Source: CAZQYC01 sp043746555 | GTDB taxonomy: Bacteria; Pseudomonadota; Gammaproteobacteria; Steroidobacterales; Steroidobacteraceae | DNA: 18,495 nucleotides | Direction: 5' to 3' | Assembly (NCBI GenBank): GCA_043746555.1 | Contig: JAYTQU010000320.1 | Span: 1 to 18,495, forward strand | In this document: one piece after another, positions 1 to 7,070 of the stretch | How positions within the stretch are numbered: the first letter of the stretch is position 1 | How the letters are laid out: the number at the start of each line of letters is the position of its first letter | Notes under the pieces: generated by a model | Told to the model about the DNA's origin: nothing | What the model saw: only the letters and a program-made list of their open reading frames with translations | The model's database searches: none | Position numbers and translations under genes: made by a program

Positions 1-955
1 TGACTTGAATGGCGGACCAGAGTCGTCCGGCAATCATTTGTGGATACACTTTATTGACGTAGTTTTCCTCGCGTAGCTCGCCTTCTTGTTTGCCCGTAAC
101 GGCGGCGTAGACAATCACCACGTCTTGCAATGTTTGCGGCACCGCATTTTCTAAAATGCGCTTTAATGTCGCGCGATCTTGATTGAGCTTGAGATCGTTC
201 ATCAGTAGACGCATTTGTTCGCAATGACCGGGGTAGCGCATCGTCTTATAGTCCATCGCTTGCACGCGATCGCCATACGATTCCGCCAGCGAGCCCAAAC
301 CACCCGATGTGTTGAACGCCTCGTACAAAGTGCCGTCGATTTCAATTTCTTCCAAGCCTTCAAGCGGCGCGCTTTCGATACGTCGTCCGGCCATGATTGC
401 TTCGCAGGGGTTGCCATATTCGTTGATCAAGCCTTCGGTGGACCACGTGAGCGAATACTTGAGTACGTTGTTCGGATGCTGGGGCAGGGCACCAACGCGC
501 AGCTTCACCGTCCGTACTTCATCGAAATGTTTAATGAGTTCATTCGCGGCGATGGAGATAAATCCCGGCGCAAGGCCGCATTGCGGAACGAACGCCCGCG
601 ACGCCTGCTGGGCGATTTGACGAACAGCGCGGGTCACTTCCACGTCTTCGGTCAGATCGAAGTAGTGAATGCCTGCTCGTCGCGCCGATTCCGCAACGCG
701 CACATTGCAATGATACGGAAGGCTTGAGATTACGGCATCGACAGGATGACGCTTTAGCTGCGCGTCTAGCTCGGTGGAGCGATTGGCATCCAAACCATGT
801 GCGTGTAAGTGTTTCGATGCGTGCGCACTCGCGACCGAAAGCGCGGTGGTTTCACTGACATCGCCTAAATGCACTTCGTAGGCGTTCGATTCGGCCAACA
901 ATCCCGAAATGAGCGAGCCGATCTTGCCCGCGCCCAAAATAAGAACCCGATGCAT
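1..955 (-). CDS. Saccharopine dehydrogenase-family NAD(P)-dependent oxidoreductase (partial, C-terminus cut by window edge)
   Basis: A minus-strand frame opens with ATG at 955-953 and stays open for 318 codons to the left edge, so the C-terminus is missing. The protein begins MHRVLILGAGKIGSLISG, a Rossmann fold with the GxGxxG dinucleotide-binding loop at residues 8-13. It continues with LISSLPYH-like and HYFDLTED stretches (about residues 78-105) and QCGLAPGF (about 129-136). These are typical of the saccharopine dehydrogenase / lysine 9-dehydrogenase superfamily, in which NAD(P) is used to oxidise or reduce a lysine-derived imine or similar substrate. The N-terminal half is the Sacchrp_dh_NADP domain and the rest is the substrate domain. 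A GGAG (966-963) sits 7 nt before the ATG and supports this start. The gene is divergent from the DAHP synthase gene with 89 bp between them. The true substrate cannot be read from sequence. Lysine dehydrogenase or a carboxynorspermidine-synthase relative are alternatives. Confidence 0.85.
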   Translation of the reverse strand, partial: MHRVLILGAGKIGSLISGLLAESNAYEVHLGDVSETTALSVASAHASKHLHAHGLDANRSTELDAQLKRHPVDAVISSLPYHCNVRVAESARRAGIHYFDLTEDVEVTRAVRQIAQQASRAFVPQCGLAPGFISIAANELIKHFDEVRTVKLRVGALPQHPNNVLKYSLTWSTEGLINEYGNPCEAIMAGRRIESAPLEGLEEIEIDGTLYEAFNTSGGLGSLAESYGDRVQAMDYKTMRYPGHCEQMRLLMNDLKLNQDRATLKRILENAVPQTLQDVVIVYAAVTGKQEGELREENYVNKVYPQMIAGRLWSAIQV

Positions 956-1044
956 GAGAATTCTCCGTTGGCCGGCACTGCGACCGCCCATGGTGCCGTA
1001 CGTTGTTATGCTCGCATTGTCGCTCATTCTGCTAGGATTCCTCC

Positions 1045-2412
1045 ATGAGCGATAACCCACATCGAAAAAATTGGCAGCCAAACAGTTGGCAGTCGAAACC
1101 GGCACAGCAACAACCCACTTATACCGATACAGCGGCGTTACAGACCGCGGTCGCAGCGTTGTCGCGATTGCCGCCCATTGTCGTTTCGTGGGAAGTAGAG
1201 CAACTAAAGGCGCATATCGCCTCCGCACAGCGTGGCGAACAATTCATTCTACAAGGCGGCGATTGCGCGGAAACGTTCGACAGCTGCGAGTCGGACACCA
1301 TTGCGCGCAAACTTAAAATTCTGCTGCAGATGAGTTTAGTACTGTTGCACGGAATGAAAAAACCCGTCGTGCGTATTGGCCGCATGGCGGGGCAGTATGC
1401 AAAACCGCGATCGGCCGATACCGAGACTCGCGATGGCGTCACGCTGCCGAGCTATCGCGGCGACAATGTCAATCTTCCCGGCTTTACGGCGGCGGAGCGC
1501 GCGCCTAATCCGGAATTAATGTTGCGCGGCTATGAGCGAGCGGCGCTCACGCTGAACTTTGTGCGCGCGTTGATCGACGGCGGCTTCGCCGATTTGCATC
1601 ATCCGGAAAATTGGGATTTGGATTTCGTTCGGCACTCGCCACTGAGCGACGCGTATAACAAAATTGTTCATTCGATATCCGACGCGCTCGATTTCTTCGA
1701 AGCGATGAGCGACAGTCCCATTCACGAGACCAGTCGCGTGGATTTCTTCGCAAGTCACGAAGCGTTGTTGTTGCATTCCGAACAAGCGCAGACGCGCCTT
1801 ATTCCGCGGCAAAAGAAGTGGTACAACTTATCGACGCACTTGCCGTGGATCGGGATGCGAACCGCTGCGCTCGACGGCGCGCACGTCGAATACTTTCGCG
1901 GCATTGCCAATCCTGTGGCTGTGAAGATCGGCCCGGCAATGACTACGGAGTGGTTGCAAGGATTGATCGCGACGCTCAATCCCAACAACGAACCGGGACG
2001 TTTGGCGTTTATTCATCGCATGGGCGCGAAAGATATCGACAAGACCCTGCCGAAGCTCATTCAAGCGGTCAAGGCAACGGCGAGTCCGGTGCTCTGGATT
2101 TGCGATCCCATGCACGGCAACACCGAAACCGCGAACGGTGGATTAAAAACACGACGTTTTGAAAACATCGCGGCCGAATTGGAAAGCGCGTTCCGCATTC
2201 ACCGCGAACAAGGAACCTATCTCGGCGGCGTTCACTTCGAGCTCACCGGCGACGATGTCACCGAATGCACCGGCGGTGCGCGTGGACTCACCGATGCCGA
2301 TTTGCAGCGCGCTTACAAATCGACAGTCGATCCTCGACTGAACTACGAGCAGGCATTGGAGTTGGCGATGAAAATTGCGGGACTGGCGGCCGACAACCGC
2401 AAATCGAAGTAA
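1045..2412 (+). CDS. Class II 3-deoxy-7-phosphoheptulonate (DAHP) synthase
   Basis: 455 aa, the usual length for proteobacterial class II (plant-type) enzymes. It condenses phosphoenolpyruvate with erythrose 4-phosphate, the first committed step of the cytosolic shikimate pathway. Family landmarks in order: WQPNSW near the N-terminus (10-15), LQGGDCAETF (69-78), KPVVRIGRMAGQYAKPRS (106-123), WYNLSTHLPWIGMRTAALDG (259-278), DPMHGNT (354-360), GGVHFELTGDDVTEC (394-408) and VDPRLNYEQALELA (428-441). By analogy with the Mycobacterium enzyme the metal ligands should be C74, H357, E399 and D429, all present. AGGA at 1034-1037 lies 7 nt before the ATG. There is no separate regulatory domain, so any feedback control would be built into the barrel and its short extensions. 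The gene stands alone on the plus strand and ends 25 bp from the convergent rluE-like gene, with no clear terminator hairpin between them. Commonly called aroF/aroH in related genomes; the exact symbol is uncertain. Confidence 0.95.
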   Translation: MSDNPHRKNWQPNSWQSKPAQQQPTYTDTAALQTAVAALSRLPPIVVSWEVEQLKAHIASAQRGEQFILQGGDCAETFDSCESDTIARKLKILLQMSLVLLHGMKKPVVRIGRMAGQYAKPRSADTETRDGVTLPSYRGDNVNLPGFTAAERAPNPELMLRGYERAALTLNFVRALIDGGFADLHHPENWDLDFVRHSPLSDAYNKIVHSISDALDFFEAMSDSPIHETSRVDFFASHEALLLHSEQAQTRLIPRQKKWYNLSTHLPWIGMRTAALDGAHVEYFRGIANPVAVKIGPAMTTEWLQGLIATLNPNNEPGRLAFIHRMGAKDIDKTLPKLIQAVKATASPVLWICDPMHGNTETANGGLKTRRFENIAAELESAFRIHREQGTYLGGVHFELTGDDVTECTGGARGLTDADLQRAYKSTVDPRLNYEQALELAMKIAGLAADNRKSK

Positions 2413-2437
2413 CCGTACGGGTTCAATTCGTCGAGCG

Positions 2438-2980
2438 TCAGATTCGACGTGATTGCCCGGAGTTCAGTGCCTGCAAGCTCCATTCCCCCACCGACCATCG
2501 TATCAATCGCAGCGTCGGTAAGCCGACTGCTGCGGTCATGCGTCGCACTTGGCGATTGCGGCCTTCGCGAATCGTTAGCGTCAACCAATTCGTCGGAATG
2601 TTTTTGCGAAAGCGAATCGGTGGATCTCGCGGCCAGAGCCATTCGGGTTCGGATGCAGCTTCGGCTTGGGCGGGAAGGGTCGGGCCATCGTTCAATGTCA
2701 CGCCACGCCGCAGTTTACTCAGCGCTTCTTCGCTTAATTCACCGTCAACCTGAGCGTAATAAGTTTTGGGCGTTTTGAATTTTGGACTGCTTAGTTGTGC
2801 TTGGAATTGGCCGTCGTCGGTCAATAGCAATAGTCCTTCGCTGTCATAGTCGAGTCGACCCGCGGGATAGAAACCGGGCGCGTCGATGAAGTCCTTCAGG
2901 CAGGGACGTCCGTCGTCGCTTGTGAATCTCGTCAGGACACGAAACGGTTTGTTGAACAGTAGTAACTTTGATTCGCTCAT
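2438..2980 (-). CDS. rluE: RluE-like 23S rRNA pseudouridine synthase
   Basis: 180 aa. It belongs to the RsuA/RluB/RluE/RluF branch of pseudouridine synthases, which isomerise a uridine in rRNA (E. coli RluE acts at 23S U2457). The protein opens MSESKLLLFNKPFRVLTRF and carries GRLDYDSEGLLLLTDDG (41-57) with the catalytic aspartate at D44. Further on are KTYYAQVDGELSEEAL and the C-terminal EGRNRQVRRMTAAVGLPTLRL (about 140-160), all standard for the family. There is no N-terminal S4 domain, as in RluE and unlike RsuA/RluB. A longer in-frame start at 3058 is rejected because its 26 extra residues lie inside the upstream LysR gene and do not resemble the family. The chosen ATG (2980-2978) overlaps the LysR stop as ATGA, which implies translational coupling. 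Only a weak SD (AGAAG) precedes it. The gene is convergent with the DAHP synthase. Confidence 0.9.
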   Translation of the reverse strand: MSESKLLLFNKPFRVLTRFTSDDGRPCLKDFIDAPGFYPAGRLDYDSEGLLLLTDDGQFQAQLSSPKFKTPKTYYAQVDGELSEEALSKLRRGVTLNDGPTLPAQAEAASEPEWLWPRDPPIRFRKNIPTNWLTLTIREGRNRQVRRMTAAVGLPTLRLIRWSVGEWSLQALNSGQSRRI

Positions 2981-3891
2981 GCTTCTAGTTGCTGTGCGGT
3001 CTGTTTCACCAAATCGAGAAAGCGTTGGACGGTTGCGGAATTTTCGCCACGGCGACACGCGAGAATGAGCGGCGCAAGCGGTTGTTGGTTTTTGGTGAGA
3101 GAGCGGTAGACGACACCATCCATTGCGAGTCGACGCAGCGATGCGGGGACGATGGAAACACCGAGGCCGGCGGCAACCAGATTCAAAGTCGATAGAATTC
3201 GCGGCGCTTCTTGTCCGACGCGCGGACTAAATCCGGCGGCGCGACACGCGCTGATGATCGTATCGTAAAGACCAGGGCCGCCAGGACGTTTGTAGAGCAC
3301 GAAGGTTTCCTTGGCAAGCGATGCGAGCGGCAGTCGTTTTTTGTCGTTGTTGCTGGTTGCAAAGGCATGGCCCGTCGGAAGCGCGGCCAACATTTCTTCT
3401 TGCAGCAACGGCGTGACTTCAAGGCCGACGACATCGGCGATGGGCGAACGAATAAACGCGGCGTCGATTGCTTCGCTATGCAATGCTTGGACCAATTCCG
3501 CGCTGCCGCTTTCTTCGAGTTCCAACGAAACCAGCGGCGAGAGTTCGCGAAAAGTGCGAATAACTCGCGGCACGAACGGATGAAACGGCGCCGAGCTGGT
3601 GAAGCCGACCGCAATGCGGCCCTGTTCGCCGCGCGCGGTGCGGCGCGTTGTTGCGCAGGCGCGCTCAACTTGCGCGAGAATCGCGCGCGCATGCTCTAAA
3701 AACGCCTGTCCCGCATCGGTCAATTCCACGCCGCGCGGTTTGCGGCGAAAGAGCTGCACATCCAGTTCCTGTTCCAACAACTTGATCTGTTGACTTAATG
3801 GCGGTTGCTGAATGCCAAGCCGTTCGGCGGCGCGAGTCATGTGAGCTTCTTCGGCCACCGCCACGAAGTAGCGTATGTGTCTTAGTTCCAT
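2977..3891 (-). CDS. LysR-family transcriptional regulator, divergent from the glyoxylate-shunt operon
   Basis: 304 aa, a normal LysR length. The N-terminal winged helix-turn-helix is clear: MELRHIRYFVAVAEEAHMTR followed by AAERLGIQQPPLSQQIKLLE (21-40) and LFRRKPRGVELTDAGQAF. The PPLSQQI helix is typical of the CatM/BenM/CbbR-like branch. Residues about 90-300 form the effector-binding domain, starting at GRIAVGFTSSAPFHPFVPRV. It is transcribed away from aceB with 148 bp between the start codons, the classic layout for a regulator of its divergent neighbour. A T-N11-A dyad lies just upstream of its own start (3897-3911), consistent with autoregulation. The likely role is control of aceBA in response to a carbon metabolite, but the effector cannot be deduced. 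No good Shine-Dalgarno precedes the ATG. The stop codon overlaps the start of the rluE-like gene. An alternative ATG at 3898-3896 is in another frame. Confidence 0.92.
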   Translation of the reverse strand: MELRHIRYFVAVAEEAHMTRAAERLGIQQPPLSQQIKLLEQELDVQLFRRKPRGVELTDAGQAFLEHARAILAQVERACATTRRTARGEQGRIAVGFTSSAPFHPFVPRVIRTFRELSPLVSLELEESGSAELVQALHSEAIDAAFIRSPIADVVGLEVTPLLQEEMLAALPTGHAFATSNNDKKRLPLASLAKETFVLYKRPGGPGLYDTIISACRAAGFSPRVGQEAPRILSTLNLVAAGLGVSIVPASLRRLAMDGVVYRSLTKNQQPLAPLILACRRGENSATVQRFLDLVKQTAQQLEA

Positions 3892-3896
3892 ATGCC

Positions 3897-3911
3897 ATAT
3901 TTATCAGATAT
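3897..3911. promoter_or_regulatory. Probable LysR-type operator (ATAT-N7-ATAT, T-N11-A)
   Basis: The sequence ATATTTATCAGATAT is a 15-bp interrupted palindrome. It matches the ATAC-N7-GTAT architecture of CatM/BenM-class LysR regulators and contains T-N11-A (T3898, A3910). It ends 6 bp before the lysR start codon on the other strand, and about 129 bp upstream of the aceB ATG. A second small palindrome, ATATGCCATAT (3890-3900), abuts it and covers the lysR start. Farther toward aceB an AT-rich TATATTTT (3929-3936) could be a -10 region or activation half-site. Binding is inferred. Confidence 0.5.
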
Positions 3912-3981
3912 CGATTACTAACTCACCATATATTTTACGTTCGCTCCTGAATTCGGTATCGTGCACGCCGTAAATACTTCC

Positions 3982-4008
3982 ACCCTCGCCCCTCAAGGGA
4001 GAGAGGGT
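3982..4008 (+). other. Hairpin in the aceB leader
   Basis: ACCCTC (3982-3987) pairs with GAGGGT (4003-4008). Inside this, CCC (3990-3992) pairs with GGG (3997-3999) around a TCAA loop, leaving a small internal bulge. It lies 31 bp before the aceB ATG and is not followed by a T-run, so it does not look like a complete intrinsic terminator. The CCCTCgCCCcTCAAGGGaGAGAGGG composition resembles short dispersed intergenic inverted repeats seen in many proteobacteria. It could also be a mRNA leader structure. Function unknown. Confidence 0.45.
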
Positions 4009-4029
4009 AAGACGCCCCTGTTTCAATTT

Positions 4030-4033
4030 GGAG
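4030..4033 (+). promoter_or_regulatory. Shine-Dalgarno deciding the aceB start
   Basis: GGAG sits 6 nt before the ATG at 4040. The in-frame TTG at 4028 overlaps the SD itself and is therefore not the start. Confidence 0.7.
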
Positions 4034-4039
4034 TCGCCC

Positions 4040-5629
4040 ATGCCCAATTTAATCGCCGGCGTTGAAATCAAAGGCGCAATGCGTCCCGGCTACTACGCCA
4101 TTTTGACGCCGGCCGCGTTGGAGTTTGTCGCCGAGTTGGCGCGCGAATTCGGCGGGCGAGTCGAGAAATTGCTCGCGGCGCGTGTCGAACGACAAATCGC
4201 AATCGACGCGGGAACGTTGCCGGACTTTCTTCCCGAGACAAAAAATATTCGCGATTCCGATTGGCGCGTGACCAAGATTCCCGCCGACTTGCAAGATCGT
4301 CGCGTGGAAATCACCGGTCCCACCGATCGCAAGATGGTGATCAATGCGCTCAACTCCGGCGCAAAAATGTTCATGGCCGATTGCGAAGATTCGATGACGC
4401 CCACGTGGGATAACGTGATCGGCGGACAAATCAATTTGCGCGACGCGGTAAATCGCTCGATTGAATTGCAACAAGGCGAAAAGCACTACAAGTTGAATTC
4501 GAAAACGGCGACGCTCCTAGTGCGTCCGCGCGGTTGGCATTTGTACGAAAAACATCTTTTGCTCAATGGAAAACAAATTCCCGGCGCGTTCGTCGACTTC
4601 GGTTTGTATCTGTTTCACAACCATGCTTCGCTCAAGGCTCACGACTCCGGTCCGTATTTTTATTTGCCGAAGCTTGAAAGCCACATCGAAGCGCGCTTGT
4701 GGGCCGACGTGATTCGTTATTCCGAAAAGCGATTGGGCATGACGCCGCAGACCGTGAAGGTCACGATTTTGATCGAAACGATTCTGGCCGCATTCGAGAT
4801 GGACGAGATTTTGTTCGAGTTGAAGGAATTTATCGTCGCGCTCAACTGCGGTCGTTGGGATTACATCTTCAGCTTCATCAAGAAGTTCAGTCGTCGCCCC
4901 GACTTCGTGTTGCCAGATCGCGCGCAAGTGACCATGGCAACGCATTTCTTGTCGTCGTATTCGCAGTTGCTGATTAAAACTTGTCATCGTCGTGGTGCGT
5001 TCGCGATGGGCGGCATGGCGGCGCAGATTCCGATCAAGAACGATCCAAAAGCGAACGACGAAGCGATTGCCAAAGTGCGCGCCGACAAAGAGCGCGAAGC
5101 GGGCAATGGTCACGATGGAACGTGGGTCGCGCATCCGGGCCTCGTGCCGGTCGCGATGGAAGTTTTCGATCGCTACATGAAAGGCCCCAATCAACTCGAC
5201 AAGAAGCGCGATGACGTGCACGTTACCGCCGCCGATTTGCTCAAGATTCCGAGCGGCACGATTACCGAAGCCGGCGTGCGCAATAACATCGGCGTTTCGA
5301 TTCAATATCTGGCGGCATGGCTTGGCGGCTCGGGTTGCGTGCCGATCCATAATTTGATGGAAGACGCGGCGACCGCCGAGATTGCCCGTGCGCAGTTGTG
5401 GCAATGGATTAAACATCCAAACGGCAAGTTGGACGACGGCCGCAAAATTACTGTTGAACTGGTCCGCACTTGGTTGCGCGAAGAACTAAACACGCTCAAG
5501 AATCAAGTTGGCGACGCGGCCTATGTCTCCGGCAACTACGAGCACGCAGGCAAGTTGGTGGACAACATTGCGACCGCGGATTCCTTCGAAACATTTATCA
5601 CCTTGCCGGCCTACGCGGCAATCGACTAA
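4040..5629 (+). CDS. aceB: Malate synthase A (glyoxylate shunt)
   Basis: 529 aa, close to the E. coli enzyme (533 aa). It condenses glyoxylate with acetyl-CoA to malate in the cytosol and is the second step of the glyoxylate bypass. Family landmarks: FMADCEDSMTPTWDN (about 111-125), LVRPRGWHLYEKH (160-172, with the catalytic-type Arg at about R164), VTILIETILAAFEMDEILFE (about 241-260), CGRWDYIFSFIKKF, HRRGAFAMGGMAAQIPIKND, HDGTWVAHPGLVPVAMEVFD and the MEDAATAEI segment whose Asp (about D442) corresponds to the catalytic base. The ATG at 4040 is chosen over the in-frame TTG at 4028 because of the GGAG spacing. It is followed after 39 bp by isocitrate lyase, so the two form an aceBA operon. 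The gene is divergent from a LysR regulator that probably controls it. No aceK is present in the window. Confidence 0.97.
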   Translation: MPNLIAGVEIKGAMRPGYYAILTPAALEFVAELAREFGGRVEKLLAARVERQIAIDAGTLPDFLPETKNIRDSDWRVTKIPADLQDRRVEITGPTDRKMVINALNSGAKMFMADCEDSMTPTWDNVIGGQINLRDAVNRSIELQQGEKHYKLNSKTATLLVRPRGWHLYEKHLLLNGKQIPGAFVDFGLYLFHNHASLKAHDSGPYFYLPKLESHIEARLWADVIRYSEKRLGMTPQTVKVTILIETILAAFEMDEILFELKEFIVALNCGRWDYIFSFIKKFSRRPDFVLPDRAQVTMATHFLSSYSQLLIKTCHRRGAFAMGGMAAQIPIKNDPKANDEAIAKVRADKEREAGNGHDGTWVAHPGLVPVAMEVFDRYMKGPNQLDKKRDDVHVTAADLLKIPSGTITEAGVRNNIGVSIQYLAAWLGGSGCVPIHNLMEDAATAEIARAQLWQWIKHPNGKLDDGRKITVELVRTWLREELNTLKNQVGDAAYVSGNYEHAGKLVDNIATADSFETFITLPAYAAID

Positions 5630-5668
5630 CTCTTTACTCTATATTTTTCACTCCACTGAGGTTTTTCA

Positions 5669-6946
5669 ATGAGCAACTCCGCTGCCGATCAACTCCGCAA
5701 AGAATGGGATTCGCCTCGATGGAAAGGCGTCAAGCGCGCTTACACCGCAGAGGACGTCGTGCGTTTGCGCGGCACCGTTAAGATCGAATACTCGCTGGCG
5801 CGACAGGGTGCCGAAAAGCTGTGGCGATTTATGAATGAGAAGCCGTTCGTGAATGCGCTTGGAGCGCTCACCGGTAACCAAGCGATGCAGCAAGTCAAAG
5901 CGGGACTCGATGCGATTTATCTTTCCGGCTGGCAAGTGGCAGGCGATGCAAATTTGGCCGGCGAGATGTATCCCGACCAATCGCTGTATCCCGCGAATTC
6001 CGTGCCGGCGGTGGTTCGTCGCATCAACAACACGTTGTTGCGCGCCGATCAGCTCTATCATGCCGAAGGCAATAACAGCATCGATTGGCTCAAGCCGATT
6101 GTGGCCGACGCCGAAGCCGGATTTGGCGGCGTGCTCAATGCATTCGAATTGATGAAGTCGATGATCGATGCGGGCGCTGCGGGCGTTCACTTTGAAGATC
6201 AACTCTCGTCCGCGAAGAAGTGCGGCCACATGGGCGGCAAGGTGCTTGTGCCGACGGCCGAAGCCATCAGCAAGCTCGTTGCAGCGCGTTTGGCAGCGGA
6301 CGTGTGCGGCGTGCCGACCGTGCTGATCGCGCGCACCGATGCGGAATCCGCCAACTTGCTCACTTCGGATGTGGATGAACGCGATCGTTCATTCATCAGC
6401 TCCAAGGAACGCACTAGCGAAGGTTTCTTTCATGTGAAGGCCGATGTGCATCAAGCCATCGCACGCGGTTTGGCCTATGCGCCGTACTGCGATTCGATCT
6501 GGTGCGAAACCGGCACGCCGGACTTGCACGAAGCCAAGATCTTCGCTGAAGCCATCCACAAGGAATTCCCAGGCAAAAAGTTGTCGTATAACTGTTCGCC
6601 GTCGTTTAACTGGAAAAAGAAACTCGACGACGCCACCATCGCAAAATTCCAGCGCGAACTCGGCGCAATGGGTTACAAGTTCCAATTCATCACGTTGGCC
6701 GGTTTCCATGCGCTTAATTACTCGATGTTCGAGTTAGCGCGTGGCTACAAGTCGTCGCAGATGACGGCTTATGTCGGCTTGCAAGAAGCCGAGTTTGCGG
6801 CCGAGAAGAACGGCTACACAGCCACCAAGCATCAGCGCGAGGTGGGCGCAGGCTACTTCGACGACGTCACGCAAACATGCACCGGCGGCAAGTCGTCGGT
6901 GACGGCGATGAAGGGCTCGACCGAGGAAGGACAGTTTCATAAATAA
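5669..6946 (+). CDS. aceA: Isocitrate lyase (glyoxylate shunt)
   Basis: 425 aa, near the E. coli length (434). It cleaves isocitrate to succinate and glyoxylate, bypassing the CO2-losing steps of the TCA cycle during growth on acetate or fatty acids. The signature KKCGHMGGKVLVP holds the catalytic cysteine at C185. GNQAMQQVKAGLDAIYLSGWQVAGDAN (about 70-96), DAEAGFGG (147-154) and YNCSPSFNWKK (about 301-311) are standard family segments. TGAGG at 5657-5661 lies about 7 nt before the ATG. It is the second gene of aceBA. No intrinsic terminator with a T-run follows. The next possible structure is the hairpin at 7015-7050, in front of the uracil-DNA glycosylase. Confidence 0.97.
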   Translation: MSNSAADQLRKEWDSPRWKGVKRAYTAEDVVRLRGTVKIEYSLARQGAEKLWRFMNEKPFVNALGALTGNQAMQQVKAGLDAIYLSGWQVAGDANLAGEMYPDQSLYPANSVPAVVRRINNTLLRADQLYHAEGNNSIDWLKPIVADAEAGFGGVLNAFELMKSMIDAGAAGVHFEDQLSSAKKCGHMGGKVLVPTAEAISKLVAARLAADVCGVPTVLIARTDAESANLLTSDVDERDRSFISSKERTSEGFFHVKADVHQAIARGLAYAPYCDSIWCETGTPDLHEAKIFAEAIHKEFPGKKLSYNCSPSFNWKKKLDDATIAKFQRELGAMGYKFQFITLAGFHALNYSMFELARGYKSSQMTAYVGLQEAEFAAEKNGYTATKHQREVGAGYFDDVTQTCTGGKSSVTAMKGSTEEGQFHK

Positions 6947-7014
6947 ATAATTGGACTGTTGACTTCGATGCGATAGTTTCTTACAACTGCGCACCAGAAG
7001 ATCAACTAACGAAC

Positions 7015-7050
7015 TCACTCGCGCCGTGCCGCAAAACGCGGCGCGAGTGA
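7015..7050. other. Perfect 12-bp GC-rich hairpin upstream of the uracil-DNA glycosylase gene
   Basis: TCACTCGCGCCG (7015-7026) is exactly complementary to CGGCGCGAGTGA (7039-7050), with a 12-nt loop TGCCGCAAAACG. The stem ends 10 nt before the GGAG of the downstream gene. Neither side has a T-run, so it is not a canonical Rho-independent terminator in either direction. It may still act as the 3' end or RNA-stabilising structure of the aceBA transcript, or as a translation-modulating leader of the next gene. Confidence 0.6.
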
Positions 7051-7060
7051 AGAGCGAGAC

Positions 7061-7064
7061 GGAG
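7061..7064 (+). promoter_or_regulatory. Shine-Dalgarno deciding the uracil-DNA glycosylase start
   Basis: GGAG is 6 nt before ATG 7071. An in-frame GTG at 7026 would lie inside the hairpin stem and add residues unlike the family, so it is rejected. Confidence 0.65.
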
Positions 7065-7070
7065 ATCGCT

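Noticed and set aside
2413..2437. CCGTACGG palindrome between the DAHP synthase and rluE as a bidirectional terminator
   Set aside because: It is only 8 bp with no loop and no T-run, too weak to call.
2981..3058. Longer start for the rluE-like gene at 3058
   Set aside because: The 26 extra residues overlap the LysR coding region, do not resemble RluE, and the ATGA overlap start fits better.
4517..5416. 299-codon open frame on the minus strand opposite aceB
   Set aside because: It lies wholly inside malate synthase, whose protein is strongly conserved. The antisense product is rich in His/Arg and shows no domain.
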